A stretch of DNA of 64,000 bases from Brevundimonas subvibrioides (GTDB lineage Bacteria; Pseudomonadota; Alphaproteobacteria; Caulobacterales; Caulobacteraceae), in the NCBI RefSeq assembly GCF_002280785.1, contig NZ_NCEQ01000006.1, positions 124,001 to 188,000 of the forward strand. Direction: 5' to 3'. A program made the translations under genes and the position numbers. This document shows, piece after piece, positions 43,986 through 54,788 of this stretch. The notes below the pieces were generated by a model that was given only the letters and a program-made list of their open reading frames with translations, ran no database searches and was not told where the DNA came from. Position 1 is the first letter of the stretch. Each line of letters opens with the position of its first letter.

Positions 43986-46900
43986 TGGCGCAAGTTGTTC
44001 TGGGCGGGATCGGCGGACTGATCGGCGGCGGGGTCGGGCACGCCATTGGCGCGGCTCTGGGCGGGGTGGTCGATCGCGGACTGATCGGCGCCCTGTCGCC
44101 GGCGCGTCAGCGCGGTCCGCGACTGGAAACACTGAGAATCCAGTCGACGGCGGAGGGCGTGCCGATGGTCTGCGCCTTCGGGCGGGCACGGGTTACAGGG
44201 CAGGTGATCTGGGCGGCGCGGTTCCTGGAACGACGCAACGAAAGCGGCGGCGGCAAGGGCGGGCCGAGGGCGATCGACTACGCCTATTCACTGAGTTTCG
44301 CCGTGGCCGTCTGCGAGGGACCGATCGACGGAATCGGGCGGGTCTGGGCGGACGGCGCTTTGCTGGACCAGACGGGGGTGGCGATGCGGGTCTATCGCGG
44401 GACTGGCGACCAGATGCCGGATCCGCTGATCGAGGCGGTGGAAGGCGAGGCCTCCGCGTACAGAGGTACGGCCTATGTGGTGTTCGAGGACCTGCCGCTG
44501 GGCGCGTTCGGTGATCGGGCGCCGCAACTGAGTTTCGAAGTGTTCCGCAGGCCGGGCGGCGAGACGCTGGAGGAGACGCTGGAGGGGGTCTGTCTGATCC
44601 CCGGGGCGGGCGAGTTCGTGCTGGCGACCGAGCCGGTCGTGCGCCGCGAGGGGCTGACCCGGACGACAGCCGAGAATGTGCATCTGGGCGATGGGCGGAC
44701 CGATCTGACCGCGTCGCTGGATCAGTTGGCGGCGCAGTGTCCGAACCTGAAGCGGGTCAGTCTGGTGATCGGATGGTTCGGCGACGACCTGAGGGCAGGA
44801 CATTGCCGGGTGAAGCCGGGTGTGGAGCGCCGCGACAAGCCGACGGAGCCGCTGGGCTGGTCCGTGGCCGGGCTGGAACGCGCAGACGCGCACCTGATCT
44901 CCGAGATCGACGGGCATCCAGCCTATGGCGGCACGCCGTCGGACGAGAGCGTGCGGCAGGCGGTGGCCGCGTTGAAGACGCGGGGGTGGGCGGTGACGCT
45001 GTATCCGTTCGTGTTCATGGATGTGCCAGCGGACAATGACCTGCCCGATCCCTACGGCGGCGCTCGCCAGGCGGCCTATCCGTGGCGCGGGCGGATCAAG
45101 GGTGAGGACGGCGCGGGAGCGTCAGGGGATGTGGCGGCGATCTTCGGCGGGGATTGGGGGCTCAGGCGGCTGGCGCTTCACTATGCAGGGCTGGCGGCGG
45201 AGACGGGATGCGACGGCCTGTTGATCGGGTCGGAGATGCGGGGGCTGACCTGGACGCGGGATGCGGGCGGCGGCTATCCGGCGGTCGCGCAGTACCGGGC
45301 TCTGGCGGCGGATTGCCGGGCCGCGGCGGGGCCGGAGGTGGCTCTGTCCTATGCGGCGGACTGGTCGGAATATTCGGGGCATCGGCCAGGCGACGGGTCG
45401 GGCGACGTGATCTTCCACCTGGACCCGCTGTGGGCGGACGAGGCGATCAACTACGTCGGCATCGACTGGTATCCGCCGCTGGGCGACTGGCGGGCCGGGG
45501 ACGGCGGCATCGACGCGGAGGTGTTCGGCGGGCCCGACGATGTGACCTATCTGGCCAGCCAGGTCGCGGGCGGCGAGGGATTCGACTGGTATTACGCCAG
45601 CGATGCGGATCGGGCGGCGCAGGTGCGCACGCCGATCCTTGATGGGGCGGATGGCGAGAACTGGGTGTTCCGGTCAAAGGACCTGGCGGGATGGTGGTCG
45701 CACGCACACCATGATCGTCCGGGCGGGGTTCGCAGCGCGACGCCGACGCCGTGGGTTCCGGGGATGAAGCCGATCCGGCTGACGGAGTTCGGCTGCGCGG
45801 CAGTGGATCGGGGCGGCAATGCGCCAAACCTGTTCCAGGACCCGAAATCATCAGAGAGCTTCCTGCCGCCGCACTCGACGGGTGTTCGAGACGACCGGAT
45901 GCAGCGGCGGGCCCTGGAGGCGGTGCTTCAGCATTTCGAGTCGCCCGCGAGCAATCCGGTTTCGACGGTCTATGGCGGGCCGATGCTGGAGGCGGCGGAC
46001 GCCTGGTGCTGGGATGCGCGACCCTATCCGGCATTTCCGGCGCTGGAGGACGTCTGGGCTGATGCGGGAGCATGGGAGGCCGGGCATTGGCTGAACGGAC
46101 GGATGAGCGGGGATGCCCAATCGCTGCTGGCCGCGATCCTGAGACGCGGCGGCGTGGAAGATTTCGAGATCGGCGCAGCCTCGGGAGCCGTGTCCGGCTA
46201 TGTGACCGACCGGCCGATGCGGACACGCGACGCGCTTGAGCCACTGTTGCAAGCGTTCGACATGGAAGCGTGTGAGCGAGGCGGACGGGTGTCGCTGATC
46301 GGCGTCGAGGGAGCCGGTGGAACCTTGGCGCTGGCTGATCTGGGATTGACGGACGAGCGCGCGGGACCAGTGCGGACGCGGTCTCTGGAGGCCCTCCCGG
46401 CCACGGCGCGAATCCGTTTCATCGACGAAGGCGCGGACTATCAGACCGGCGCGACGGTGGTGCGGGGCGAGGGCGACGGAGGCAGTGTGGATGCCGACCT
46501 GCCGGCCGTCTGTGGCGCGGGGCTGGCGAAGGCCCTGGCCCGACGGCTGCTCAAGGGCGAGGGCGAAGATCGGTTGACGGTCGCCCTGGGGCCTCTGGAG
46601 GCGCTGCGGCTCGAGGCCGGAGACACTGTGGCGGTCGAGGGTGAGACGGGTATTTGGCGGGCCGAGCGGGTGACGCTGGACGAGACGCCGTCGGCGGTTT
46701 TGGCGAGACGCGATGGTGAGAGCGTCGGTACCGAGCCGGTTGTGTGGCGGCGGGGGTCGGGTATCGAGTCGGCGGGAGCCCCGTTCGTGCGGATCCTTGA
46801 CTTGCCGCCCCTGCCGGGCGCGGAGCCGGACGATCGGCTGATCGCAGCAGTGGCGTGCGAACCATGGCGGCCGATGACGGTGCATGTCGGGGAAAATGCG

Positions 46901-47695
46901 GAGACCCTGACCGCCAGAGGAACTGTCGGGGCGCCCGCGATCGTAGGGCGGCTGACACAGGCCCTGACGCCCGGCGTGCTGCATCGTTGGGACGAAATGA
47001 ACGCCGTGGTGGTGCGACTGGAGGGCGCGGCCCCGGCCAGTCTGTCGGAGCGCGCGGTTCTGGGCGGGGCGAACCTGGCGGCCGTGGAGACGGCGGCGGG
47101 GTGGGAGATCGTGCAGTATCGGCAGGCGGCCCTGCTGGGCGCCTGTATCTGGCGACTGAGCGGACTGCTGCGGGGGCAGCAAGGGACGGAAGGCGAAATG
47201 GAGGCGGGGGCGCCCGAAGGCGCGATCGTGGTGCTGCTGGCCCCCCGGGCGGGACGGTTCGAGACGGCGACGGGGGAACGCGGTCTTGCGCGTATCGCGC
47301 GGGTTGGGCCGAACGGGCGGGCCCCGGGCGGGCTCGGGTTCGTCGATGCTGCCTTCACGCCGATGCGACTGCACGCGAGGCCGTGGAGTCCCGCCCTGAG
47401 GGTCGTGGAGGAGGGCGGCGGACGGCGACTGTTATGGGAGCCCAGGGTCCGGATCGGTGACGTATGGGACCAGGAGCCGGCCGAAGTCGATCCGCGCCGG
47501 TTCCGGGTGCGCATCCTTGACGGCGGCCTGCAGCGGCGGATGTTCGAGGTGGAGGAGACTTCGTTCCTCTATGCTGTGGAGGACATGGCCGAAGATTTCC
47601 CGGGCGGCGGCGGGCCGGATGCTGTCGTGGCGGTGGCGCAATACGGGCCCGGTTTCGGGTGGGGCGTCGAGGCGCAGGCGCCGCTGATTGTCTGA
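43985..47695 (+). CDS. GTA baseplate megatron protein (g15 homologue)
   Basis: A 1236-residue multidomain protein. A hydrophobic Gly-rich start (VLGGIGGLIGGGVGHAIGAALGG) precedes the tail-3 type domain, then the GTA TIM-barrel-like domain (about 370-680; GCDGLLIGSEMRGLTW, INYVGIDWYPPLGDW, PIRLTEFGCAAVDRGGNAPNLF), and a beta-rich C-terminal baseplate part. It forms the tip of the tail and contacts the recipient surface. Last gene of the structural cluster. No host-range or glycan-binding extension genes follow. Confidence 0.95.
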   Translation: MAQVVLGGIGGLIGGGVGHAIGAALGGVVDRGLIGALSPARQRGPRLETLRIQSTAEGVPMVCAFGRARVTGQVIWAARFLERRNESGGGKGGPRAIDYAYSLSFAVAVCEGPIDGIGRVWADGALLDQTGVAMRVYRGTGDQMPDPLIEAVEGEASAYRGTAYVVFEDLPLGAFGDRAPQLSFEVFRRPGGETLEETLEGVCLIPGAGEFVLATEPVVRREGLTRTTAENVHLGDGRTDLTASLDQLAAQCPNLKRVSLVIGWFGDDLRAGHCRVKPGVERRDKPTEPLGWSVAGLERADAHLISEIDGHPAYGGTPSDESVRQAVAALKTRGWAVTLYPFVFMDVPADNDLPDPYGGARQAAYPWRGRIKGEDGAGASGDVAAIFGGDWGLRRLALHYAGLAAETGCDGLLIGSEMRGLTWTRDAGGGYPAVAQYRALAADCRAAAGPEVALSYAADWSEYSGHRPGDGSGDVIFHLDPLWADEAINYVGIDWYPPLGDWRAGDGGIDAEVFGGPDDVTYLASQVAGGEGFDWYYASDADRAAQVRTPILDGADGENWVFRSKDLAGWWSHAHHDRPGGVRSATPTPWVPGMKPIRLTEFGCAAVDRGGNAPNLFQDPKSSESFLPPHSTGVRDDRMQRRALEAVLQHFESPASNPVSTVYGGPMLEAADAWCWDARPYPAFPALEDVWADAGAWEAGHWLNGRMSGDAQSLLAAILRRGGVEDFEIGAASGAVSGYVTDRPMRTRDALEPLLQAFDMEACERGGRVSLIGVEGAGGTLALADLGLTDERAGPVRTRSLEALPATARIRFIDEGADYQTGATVVRGEGDGGSVDADLPAVCGAGLAKALARRLLKGEGEDRLTVALGPLEALRLEAGDTVAVEGETGIWRAERVTLDETPSAVLARRDGESVGTEPVVWRRGSGIESAGAPFVRILDLPPLPGAEPDDRLIAAVACEPWRPMTVHVGENAETLTARGTVGAPAIVGRLTQALTPGVLHRWDEMNAVVVRLEGAAPASLSERAVLGGANLAAVETAAGWEIVQYRQAALLGACIWRLSGLLRGQQGTEGEMEAGAPEGAIVVLLAPRAGRFETATGERGLARIARVGPNGRAPGGLGFVDAAFTPMRLHARPWSPALRVVEEGGGRRLLWEPRVRIGDVWDQEPAEVDPRRFRVRILDGGLQRRMFEVEETSFLYAVEDMAEDFPGGGGPDAVVAVAQYGPGFGWGVEAQAPLIV

Positions 47696-47795
47696 AAAGC
47701 ATTGCGCCGCACACCGCATGCCTTAACTGACGAGACGAAGGCCGGTCGCGACACGCGAGCCGGATTCGACGAAGCGTGACGGAGCGGCGAACGGC

Positions 47796-48719
47796 GTGGC
47801 GGGTGATCCCTACAAGGAACTGGGTGTGTCCAGGGGGGCGAGCGCCGCCGACATCAAAGCCGCGTTCCGCAAACTGGCCAAGGAACTGCACCCGGACAAG
47901 AACCGCGGTGACAAGGCGACCGAGGAACGGTTCAAACGCGTCTCGGCCGCGTTCGACATCCTGAGCGATCCCGACACGAAATCGAAATACGACACCGGCC
48001 AGATCGACGCCGATGGCCAGCCCCAGTATCGCGGCTACAGCGGCGGGCAGCCGGGTGGCGGCGCGGGTATGGGGACAGGCGGTTTCGGCGGCTTCGGCGC
48101 GGGCGGAGGGCCAGGCGGTCGCGCGGCGTTCGAGGATCTGGATCTCGACGACATCTTCGGCCGGTTCGGCGGAGGCGGTCGGGGGCGGGCCGCCGGTTTC
48201 GGTCGTGGGCAGGACGTCCGGGCGACGCTGGAGATCAGCCTGGAGGACTCCATCGGCGGGGCGACGCGGCGGATCCAGTTCTCGGACGGCCGGACGCTGG
48301 ACGTCACCATTCCCAAGGGGGCGACCAACGGGCAGACGATCCGGCTGCGTGGCCAGGGAACGCCCGGAAGGACCGAGCCGGGCGACGCCCTGATCGAGCT
48401 GCGGATCGCGCCGCATCCGGTATTCAAGGTCGAGGGCGCGGATCTGACCATGGACCTGGCGATCTCGGTCCCCGATGCGATCCTGGGCGGCAAGGTCGAA
48501 TGCCAGACGCCGGACGGGCCCGTCTCCGTGACCGTGCCGACCGGGGCGAACTCCGGACAGACGCTTCGTCTCAAGGGCCGGGGCGCCTTCGCCGGCGGGG
48601 CGCGAGGCGACCTGAAGGCGCGACTGATCGTAACCCTGCCGGATGTGATCGATCCGATCCTGCACCGGGTGGCCCAAGATTGGCGCGCCAACCGCCCCTA
48701 TAAGCCGGGCAAGAGTTGA
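47796..48719 (+). CDS. DnaJ/CbpA-type co-chaperone without zinc domain
   Basis: 307 residues from a GTG at 47796. The J domain occupies 1-65 with the HPD motif in KELHPDKNRGD. A Gly/Phe-rich linker (GGAGMGTGGFGGFGAGGGPGG) and two C-terminal substrate-binding domains follow (ATLEISLEDSIGGATRRIQF ... IPKGATNGQTIRLRGQGTPG ... VPTGANSGQTLRLKGRGAF). The cysteine-rich zinc domain of DnaJ is missing, so it is CbpA-like. It stimulates DnaK ATPase. Its stop overlaps the serC start. Confidence 0.92.
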   Translation: MAGDPYKELGVSRGASAADIKAAFRKLAKELHPDKNRGDKATEERFKRVSAAFDILSDPDTKSKYDTGQIDADGQPQYRGYSGGQPGGGAGMGTGGFGGFGAGGGPGGRAAFEDLDLDDIFGRFGGGGRGRAAGFGRGQDVRATLEISLEDSIGGATRRIQFSDGRTLDVTIPKGATNGQTIRLRGQGTPGRTEPGDALIELRIAPHPVFKVEGADLTMDLAISVPDAILGGKVECQTPDGPVSVTVPTGANSGQTLRLKGRGAFAGGARGDLKARLIVTLPDVIDPILHRVAQDWRANRPYKPGKS

Positions 48720-49876
48720 TGATGTCCAAGCCGAACATGAAACCCGCGCGGCCCTGGTTCGCGGCGGGGCCGACCGCCAAACGCCCGGGATGGTCGTCGC
48801 AGGCCTTGCCGCACGACCTGCTGGGGCGGGGCATCCGCTCGCCGGAGGTGGTCGAGCGGTTCGCCTATGGCCTGCGGCTGACCAAGGAGCTTCTGGAAAT
48901 CCCGCAGGACTGGGTGCTGGCCTATCTGCCGGGGTCGGATACCGGGGCGGTCGAAGCCGCCATGTGGAACATGCTGGGCCAGCGGCCCGTGCAGGTGATG
49001 GCCTTCGAGAATTTCGGGAAGCAGTGGGCTGTCGACGCCAGGGATCACCTGAAGCTCGACCAGCTTGAGATCCTTGAGGCGCCTTGGGGCCGGTTCCCGG
49101 ATGTGTCGAAGGTCGATCCGACGAAGGATCTGGTCTTCCCCTGGAACGGCACCACCTCGGGCGTGAAGACGCCGGGCGTGGACTGGATCTCCGACGACCG
49201 CCAGGGGATCGTGATCTGCGACGCGACATCGGCGGCCTTCGCCATGCCGATGGAGTTCGAAAAGCTGGATGTCGTGACCTTCTCCTTCCAGAAGGCGCTG
49301 GGCGGCGAGGCGGGGATCGGGGTGGCTGCGCTGTCGCCCCGCGCCGTGGCCCGCCTGGACGCCTATGAGCCCCCGCGTGCAGTACCCAAGGTGCTGCGCT
49401 TGCGCGACGGCAAGGGCTTCGACCGGAGCCTGGCCACCGGCACGATGCTCAACACCTTCTCGGTGTGGACGCTGGAAGACTGGATCGACGCTCTGGAGTG
49501 GGCGAAGGGCGCGGGCGGCCTGGCGGAACTGATCCGGCGGACGGATGCGAACGCGGCGGCGCTGAACGGCTGGGTCGAACGTACCGACTGGATCGACTAC
49601 CTGGCTGAGGATGCCGCGATCCGCTCGACGACCTCGGTGTGCCTGAAGATCATCGATCCGCGCGTCAGGGCGCTGGACGACGCGGGACGGCAGGGTTTCG
49701 TCAAGCGGATGAAGACGCTGCTGGAGGCTGAACAGGCCGCGTTCGATGTCGAGAGCCACCGCAATGCGCCAGCCGGACTACGCATCTGGTGCGGCTGCAC
49801 GGTTGAGACCGACGACATCGTCGCCGCCACCCCGTGGCTGGACTGGGCGTTCGAGACGGCTGTCCGCGAACTCTGA
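48719..49876 (+). CDS. serC: Phosphoserine aminotransferase
   Basis: A PLP enzyme of serine biosynthesis converting 3-phosphohydroxypyruvate to phosphoserine. 385 residues; ATG 48719 or 48722. This is the alphaproteobacterial-type SerC, recognised by [15 protein letters not shown] at the start, [16 protein letters not shown], and the PLP lysine in [15 protein letters not shown]. The C-terminus [15 protein letters not shown] is also typical. serA, which often follows, is absent here; purA comes next. Confidence 0.93.
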   Translation: MMSKPNMKPARPWFAAGPTAKRPGWSSQALPHDLLGRGIRSPEVVERFAYGLRLTKELLEIPQDWVLAYLPGSDTGAVEAAMWNMLGQRPVQVMAFENFGKQWAVDARDHLKLDQLEILEAPWGRFPDVSKVDPTKDLVFPWNGTTSGVKTPGVDWISDDRQGIVICDATSAAFAMPMEFEKLDVVTFSFQKALGGEAGIGVAALSPRAVARLDAYEPPRAVPKVLRLRDGKGFDRSLATGTMLNTFSVWTLEDWIDALEWAKGAGGLAELIRRTDANAAALNGWVERTDWIDYLAEDAAIRSTTSVCLKIIDPRVRALDDAGRQGFVKRMKTLLEAEQAAFDVESHRNAPAGLRIWCGCTVETDDIVAATPWLDWAFETAVREL

Positions 49877-49956
49877 GCCGAATTCGTCCCGGTCGGGACG
49901 ACATTCCCCGATTCCCCCGCTATAGGCTGCGCCCGCATCAGGCGGAGACGAATACC

Positions 49957-51252
<1,296 letters not shown>

Positions 51253-51348
51253 GGACACTGGGAGAGGGGGTGAAGAAATCCGTTCTCATTCAACGTGGTC
51301 TTAACCGGCGGCAGTTAGCCACAATGCTGACCTCCCCGGAGTTGCCTA

Positions 51349-52158
51349 GTGTTCGCAGCCGACGCCAAGACCTTGAACCGCATCGAGCCGGTCGTTCGAC
51401 GCGTGTTGATCGCCGACCCGAACCTGGCGTCGGCGCGGCTGCTGCTGGACATCATGAAGAGTCTGGGCGCGCGCGAGGTCGTGACCGAGTCCGACGAGCA
51501 CCGCGTGCTGGACCATGCGCGCGAGATGGAGCCGGGCCTGATCTTCACCGAGCGCTCGGGCGCGAGGCTGGATGGGGAACGTCTGGCGAAAAGTATTCGC
51601 CGCTCCAATCTGGCCTGCCGTCGGGCGCCGATCATCATGATGACCGCTGATGCGACGGCGTCCTCGATCAAGGGCGCCCGCGATTCCGGCGTCCACGAAT
51701 TCCTCAGAAAGCCCTTCACCTCTGCTGATCTGTTCCGGCGGGTCGAGAACGTGGCGCTGAAGCCGCGCGACTGGATCGAGGCGGTCGGCTACGTCGGGCC
51801 GGACCGGCGCCGGTTCAATTCGGGGGAGTATGCGGGGCCTCAGAAGCGCAAGGCCGACAAGCCGGCGTCGGCCGCTGGAGCCGCCTTGGCGGTCAAGGAT
51901 CAGGCGATGCGTATTCTGTCGGCGTCGCTGGCTCAGTTCGACAGCGATCCGATGCAGGCGGTGCGCGCCGTCAAACAGCAGGCGGAGACGCTCAAGGCGC
52001 TGGCGATGAAGACATCCGATACGCGGCTGGCGGTGGCCGCGGCCGGGCTGGAGGGCTGTCTCGCCGCAGGCGCTCCGACCAAGGCCGTTCTGGCCGGACC
52101 GATCGGCGCGATCCTCGCCCTGGCCGAGCCGGGCGCGGAGTTGACCCGAGCCGGCTAA
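51349..52158 (+). CDS. Atypical receiver-domain protein with Glu at the phosphorylation site
   Basis: 269 residues from a GTG at 51349 (GGAG 8 bases upstream). The N-terminal 130 residues are receiver-like: IADPNLASARLLLDIM, then EPGLIFTERSGARLDG, where Glu68 replaces the phospho-acceptor Asp, then Thr99 in IIMMTADAT and Lys121 in FLRKPF. Glu there can mimic permanent phosphorylation. The C-terminal half (about 175-269) is helical with no known output domain. It might act as a scaffold or constitutively active regulator. Precise role unknown. Confidence 0.82.
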   Translation: MFAADAKTLNRIEPVVRRVLIADPNLASARLLLDIMKSLGAREVVTESDEHRVLDHAREMEPGLIFTERSGARLDGERLAKSIRRSNLACRRAPIIMMTADATASSIKGARDSGVHEFLRKPFTSADLFRRVENVALKPRDWIEAVGYVGPDRRRFNSGEYAGPQKRKADKPASAAGAALAVKDQAMRILSASLAQFDSDPMQAVRAVKQQAETLKALAMKTSDTRLAVAAAGLEGCLAAGAPTKAVLAGPIGAILALAEPGAELTRAG

Positions 52159-52176
52159 CCCTCACAATCGAATAGT

Positions 52177-52211
52177 AAAACAGGCGCGCGAGGCTCTCGT
52201 GCGCCTGTTTT
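52177..52211. terminator. Bidirectional terminator between receiver gene and rpoH
   Basis: AAAACAGGCGC at 52177 pairs with GCGCCTGTTTT ending 52211, with additional CGAG/CTCG pairing inside the loop. A run of six T follows on the plus strand and A-rich sequence precedes it, so it works for both convergent genes. Confidence 0.88.
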
Positions 52212-52231
52212 TTGTGCCCGCGTCGAGCGCG

Positions 52232-53119
52232 TTATGCGTCGACGAGGTTCCGTTCCTCGGCGGCCGCGCGCATGGCCTTCTGCAGCTTCTCGAAGGCGCG
52301 GACCTCGATCTGACGCACGCGTTCGCGCGACACGCCGTACTGGCCGGCCAGCTCTTCCAGGGTGACCGGATCGTCCTTGAGGCGACGCTCTGTCAGGATG
52401 TGCTTCTCGCGATCGGTCAGCTCGCCCATGGCTTCCTGAAGCAGGCCCATCCGCAACGACTTCTCCTCAGAGTCGGCCAGAGCCGTCTCCTGGGACACCG
52501 CGTTGTCGTCCGACAGCCAGTCCTGCCACTCGCTCTCGCCATCCACGCGCAGGGGCGCGTTCAGCGAGGCGTCTCCGCCGAGACGGCGGTTCATGTTGGT
52601 GACCTCTTCCTCCGACACGCCCAGCTTGGTGGCGATGGCGGAGAGGTGTTCCGGATGCAGGTCGCCTTCCTCGAAGGCCGAGATCTGGCTCTTGGCCTTG
52701 CGCAGGTTGAAGAACAGCTTCTTCTGAGCCGCCGTGGTGCCCATCTTCACGAGCGACCAGCTGCGCAGGATGTATTCCTGGATCGAGGCGCGGATCCACC
52801 ACATGGCGTAGGTCGCCAGGCGGAAGCCCTTGTCGGGATCGAATTTCTTGACGGCCTGCATCAGGCCGACGTTGCCTTCGGAAATGACCTCGCCGATCGG
52901 CAGGCCGTAGCCGCGATAGCCCATGGCGATCTTGGCCACGAGACGCAGGTGGGATGTGACGAGGCGGTGCGCGCTCTCGGAATCCTGATGCTCGGTCCAG
53001 CGCTTGGCGAGCATGAACTCCTCGTCCTTGGTGAGCATCGGAAACTTGCGGATTTCCGTCAGATATCGCGACAGTCCCTGTTCAGGCGACATTACCGCGA
53101 GTGATTTCAGTGCAGCCAT
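52232..53119 (-). CDS. rpoH: Heat-shock sigma factor RpoH
   Basis: 295 residues. Region 1.2/2: LSRYLTEIRKFPMLTKDEEFMLAKRW, then the highly conserved LVTSHLRLVAKIAMGYRGYGLPIGEVISEGNVGLMQAVKKFDPDKGFRLATYAMWWIRASIQEYILRSWSLVKMGTTAAQKKLFFNLR. The last part contains the RpoH box. Region 4 is LKDDPVTLEELAGQYGVSRERVRQIEVRAFEKLQ. It directs RNA polymerase to heat-shock promoters and is normally controlled by DnaK/DnaJ and FtsH. The upstream 227 bp (53120-53346) contain the promoter, but no specific element was recognised. Confidence 0.96.
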   Translation of the reverse strand: MAALKSLAVMSPEQGLSRYLTEIRKFPMLTKDEEFMLAKRWTEHQDSESAHRLVTSHLRLVAKIAMGYRGYGLPIGEVISEGNVGLMQAVKKFDPDKGFRLATYAMWWIRASIQEYILRSWSLVKMGTTAAQKKLFFNLRKAKSQISAFEEGDLHPEHLSAIATKLGVSEEEVTNMNRRLGGDASLNAPLRVDGESEWQDWLSDDNAVSQETALADSEEKSLRMGLLQEAMGELTDREKHILTERRLKDDPVTLEELAGQYGVSRERVRQIEVRAFEKLQKAMRAAAEERNLVDA

Positions 53120-53346
53120 TTGGTCCCTCCGAACCTAGATAAGAGCAGGCTCAGCGCAGACGGCCACCGAATGTGCGCCGTCTCCTCACCCCTCAACCGC
53201 ACAAGTAGCTACGGGTTGCCGTCTTTGTCAGAGGCGGATCGTCACACCGCGGCGCGACCGTGACCCTGGCGCCACTCGCTCAGTTCGCGACTGTCGTAGC
53301 GGATAGTCAGTCTTTAATCAAGACGGACAAGGCGGGGAGTCGTTCC

Positions 53347-53619
53347 TCAGGCGCGCGGGCGGGCCAGCGCATTCCAGACAAGGGCGAAGGCCAGGCCGGA
53401 AAGGCCGCCCATCATGAAGGTCAGGCTGACCAGCAGCGCAGCTGTCCCTGGCTCGAACGCCGCGACCTGGTAGGGCGGGTCGATGAAATGCAGCCTGAAA
53501 ATCAGGTCCAGGAGCCATTGCCCCCAACCGGACGCCACGATGCCCGCCCAGAGCGCGTGAAGTCCGCCGAGAAAGGCTCCGAAGACAAGTCCCGTGCGGG
53601 CGACATCAAAACGGACCAT
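53347..53619 (-). CDS. Small two-helix membrane protein under an FNR/FixK box
   Basis: 90 residues with an ideal ribosome binding site (AAGGAGG, 7-base spacing before ATG 53619). Two membrane segments: TGLVFGAFLGGLHALWAGIVASGWGQWLLDLIF and GTAALLVSLTFMMGGLSGLAFALVW, joined by a short loop, RLHFIDPPYQVAAFEPG. The RLHFIDPPY part looks conserved-type. A perfect FNR/FixK site is centred 57 bp upstream of the ATG, so low-oxygen induction is likely. Function unknown. Confidence 0.85.
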   Translation of the reverse strand: MVRFDVARTGLVFGAFLGGLHALWAGIVASGWGQWLLDLIFRLHFIDPPYQVAAFEPGTAALLVSLTFMMGGLSGLAFALVWNALARPRA

Positions 53620-53669
53620 GGCAGACCTCCTTGAAGGGGATCATTTTCAATGGATCCTGGATGGCGACC

Positions 53670-53683
53670 TTGATGGAGATCAA
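53670..53683. promoter_or_regulatory. FNR/FixK-type box
   Basis: TTGAT-GGAG-ATCAA, a perfect match to the FNR/FixK consensus TTGAT-N4-ATCAA and part of an 18 bp palindrome (CCTTGAT...ATCAAGG). It lies upstream of the small membrane protein gene at 53347-53619, at a distance that allows class II activation. Confidence 0.75.
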
Positions 53684-53698
53684 GGTCGACGCGCGACT

Positions 53699-54682
53699 TC
53701 ACAGGGCTGAAAGCGCTGCCTCAAGCGCCAGCATGTCGGTGGGGGGCTGTGTCTCAAACCGCAACGCCTCGCCTGTGACCGGGTGGACGAACCCCAGCAC
53801 TGCCGCATGGAGCGCCTGGCGGGCCAGACCGGCCGCGACTATGGCGGCGCGGACAGGAAGCGCGGGGCTGCCCGAGCCATAGACAGCATCGCCCAGGATC
53901 GGCGACCCCTTCGACGCCATGTGCACCCGGATCTGGTGGGTGCGGCCCGTATGCAGGGTGCAGGCGACGCGGGCCGCCAGCGGCGCAGCGCCGGCCTTCG
54001 CCGGCACGCCGTAGCGAGCCTGAACCACATAGTCGGTGACGGCGTTGCGTCCGCCGACCTTTAGCACCGCCATCTTCTTCCGGTCCGAGGAGGAGCGGCC
54101 GATCTGGGTCTCGATCCGGCCGCGCTCGGGCAAAGGCATCCCGCGCGTCAGGGCGATATAGGTGCGTTCGATGTCGTGGGCGGCGAACAGTTTCGACAGG
54201 CCGGCATGGGCGCGGTCGGACTTGGCGGCGACCATGACGCCGGAGGTGTCCTTGTCCAGCCGGTGGACGATGCCGGGGCGAGCGACGCCGCCGATGCCGG
54301 ACAGGCTGTCGCCGCAGTGATGCAGCAGGGCGTTGACCAGGGTGCCGTCCGGCGTGCCGGGAGCCGGGTGGGCGGCCATGCCGGCAGGCTTGTCGATGAC
54401 GATCAGGTCGGCGTCCTCATAGAGGACGGTCAGCCTGATCGCCTGCGGCTCCGGATTGGCGGAGACCACCGCAGGGAGATCCACGCGATAGAGTCCCGGC
54501 CCGGCCCGGCCCGACCCGCTGGTGATGACCTGACCATCGACGGAAACGGCGCCCTGCAGCAGCAGGGCCTGAAGACGCGCCCGGGAGAGTTCTGGAAATG
54601 CGAGGGCAAGAGCCTTGTCGAGCCGCTCGCCGGTCGCCTCGATGCGAGCTTCGAGAATAAGAATGGGCCCAATTCCCCTCAA
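53699..54682 (-). CDS. RluA-family rRNA pseudouridine synthase, RluD-like
   Basis: 327 residues. An S4-like N-terminal domain (GERLDKALALAFPELSRARLQALLLQGAVSVDGQ) is followed by the catalytic core: LIVIDKPAGMAAHPAPG, the catalytic Asp in PGIVHRLDKDTSGVMVAAK, VACTLHTGRTHQIRVHM and RQALHAAVLGFVHPVTGE. It modifies uridines in 23S rRNA (RluD subtype inferred from the S4 domain). The start is a TTG at 54682, since no ATG is available. Pairing with rpoH is common in alphaproteobacteria. Confidence 0.92.
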   Translation of the reverse strand: MRGIGPILILEARIEATGERLDKALALAFPELSRARLQALLLQGAVSVDGQVITSGSGRAGPGLYRVDLPAVVSANPEPQAIRLTVLYEDADLIVIDKPAGMAAHPAPGTPDGTLVNALLHHCGDSLSGIGGVARPGIVHRLDKDTSGVMVAAKSDRAHAGLSKLFAAHDIERTYIALTRGMPLPERGRIETQIGRSSSDRKKMAVLKVGGRNAVTDYVVQARYGVPAKAGAAPLAARVACTLHTGRTHQIRVHMASKGSPILGDAVYGSGSPALPVRAAIVAAGLARQALHAAVLGFVHPVTGEALRFETQPPTDMLALEAALSAL

Positions 54683-54788
54683 GCGCCGTGCCGATCTTCA
54701 GGCCGCCGGCGAGGTACCGGCCGCATGTCTGACGGGGCGAACGAGCCATGGGCTCACACCGCGCACGCACTACTGCCTTTGGGGGCGT

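Noticed and set aside
34263..47695. Ordinary prophage instead of GTA
   Set aside because: No integrase, repressor, replication or lysis genes; gene order and g3.5, g10, DUF2460, DUF2163, NlpC and megatron genes match the GTA type.
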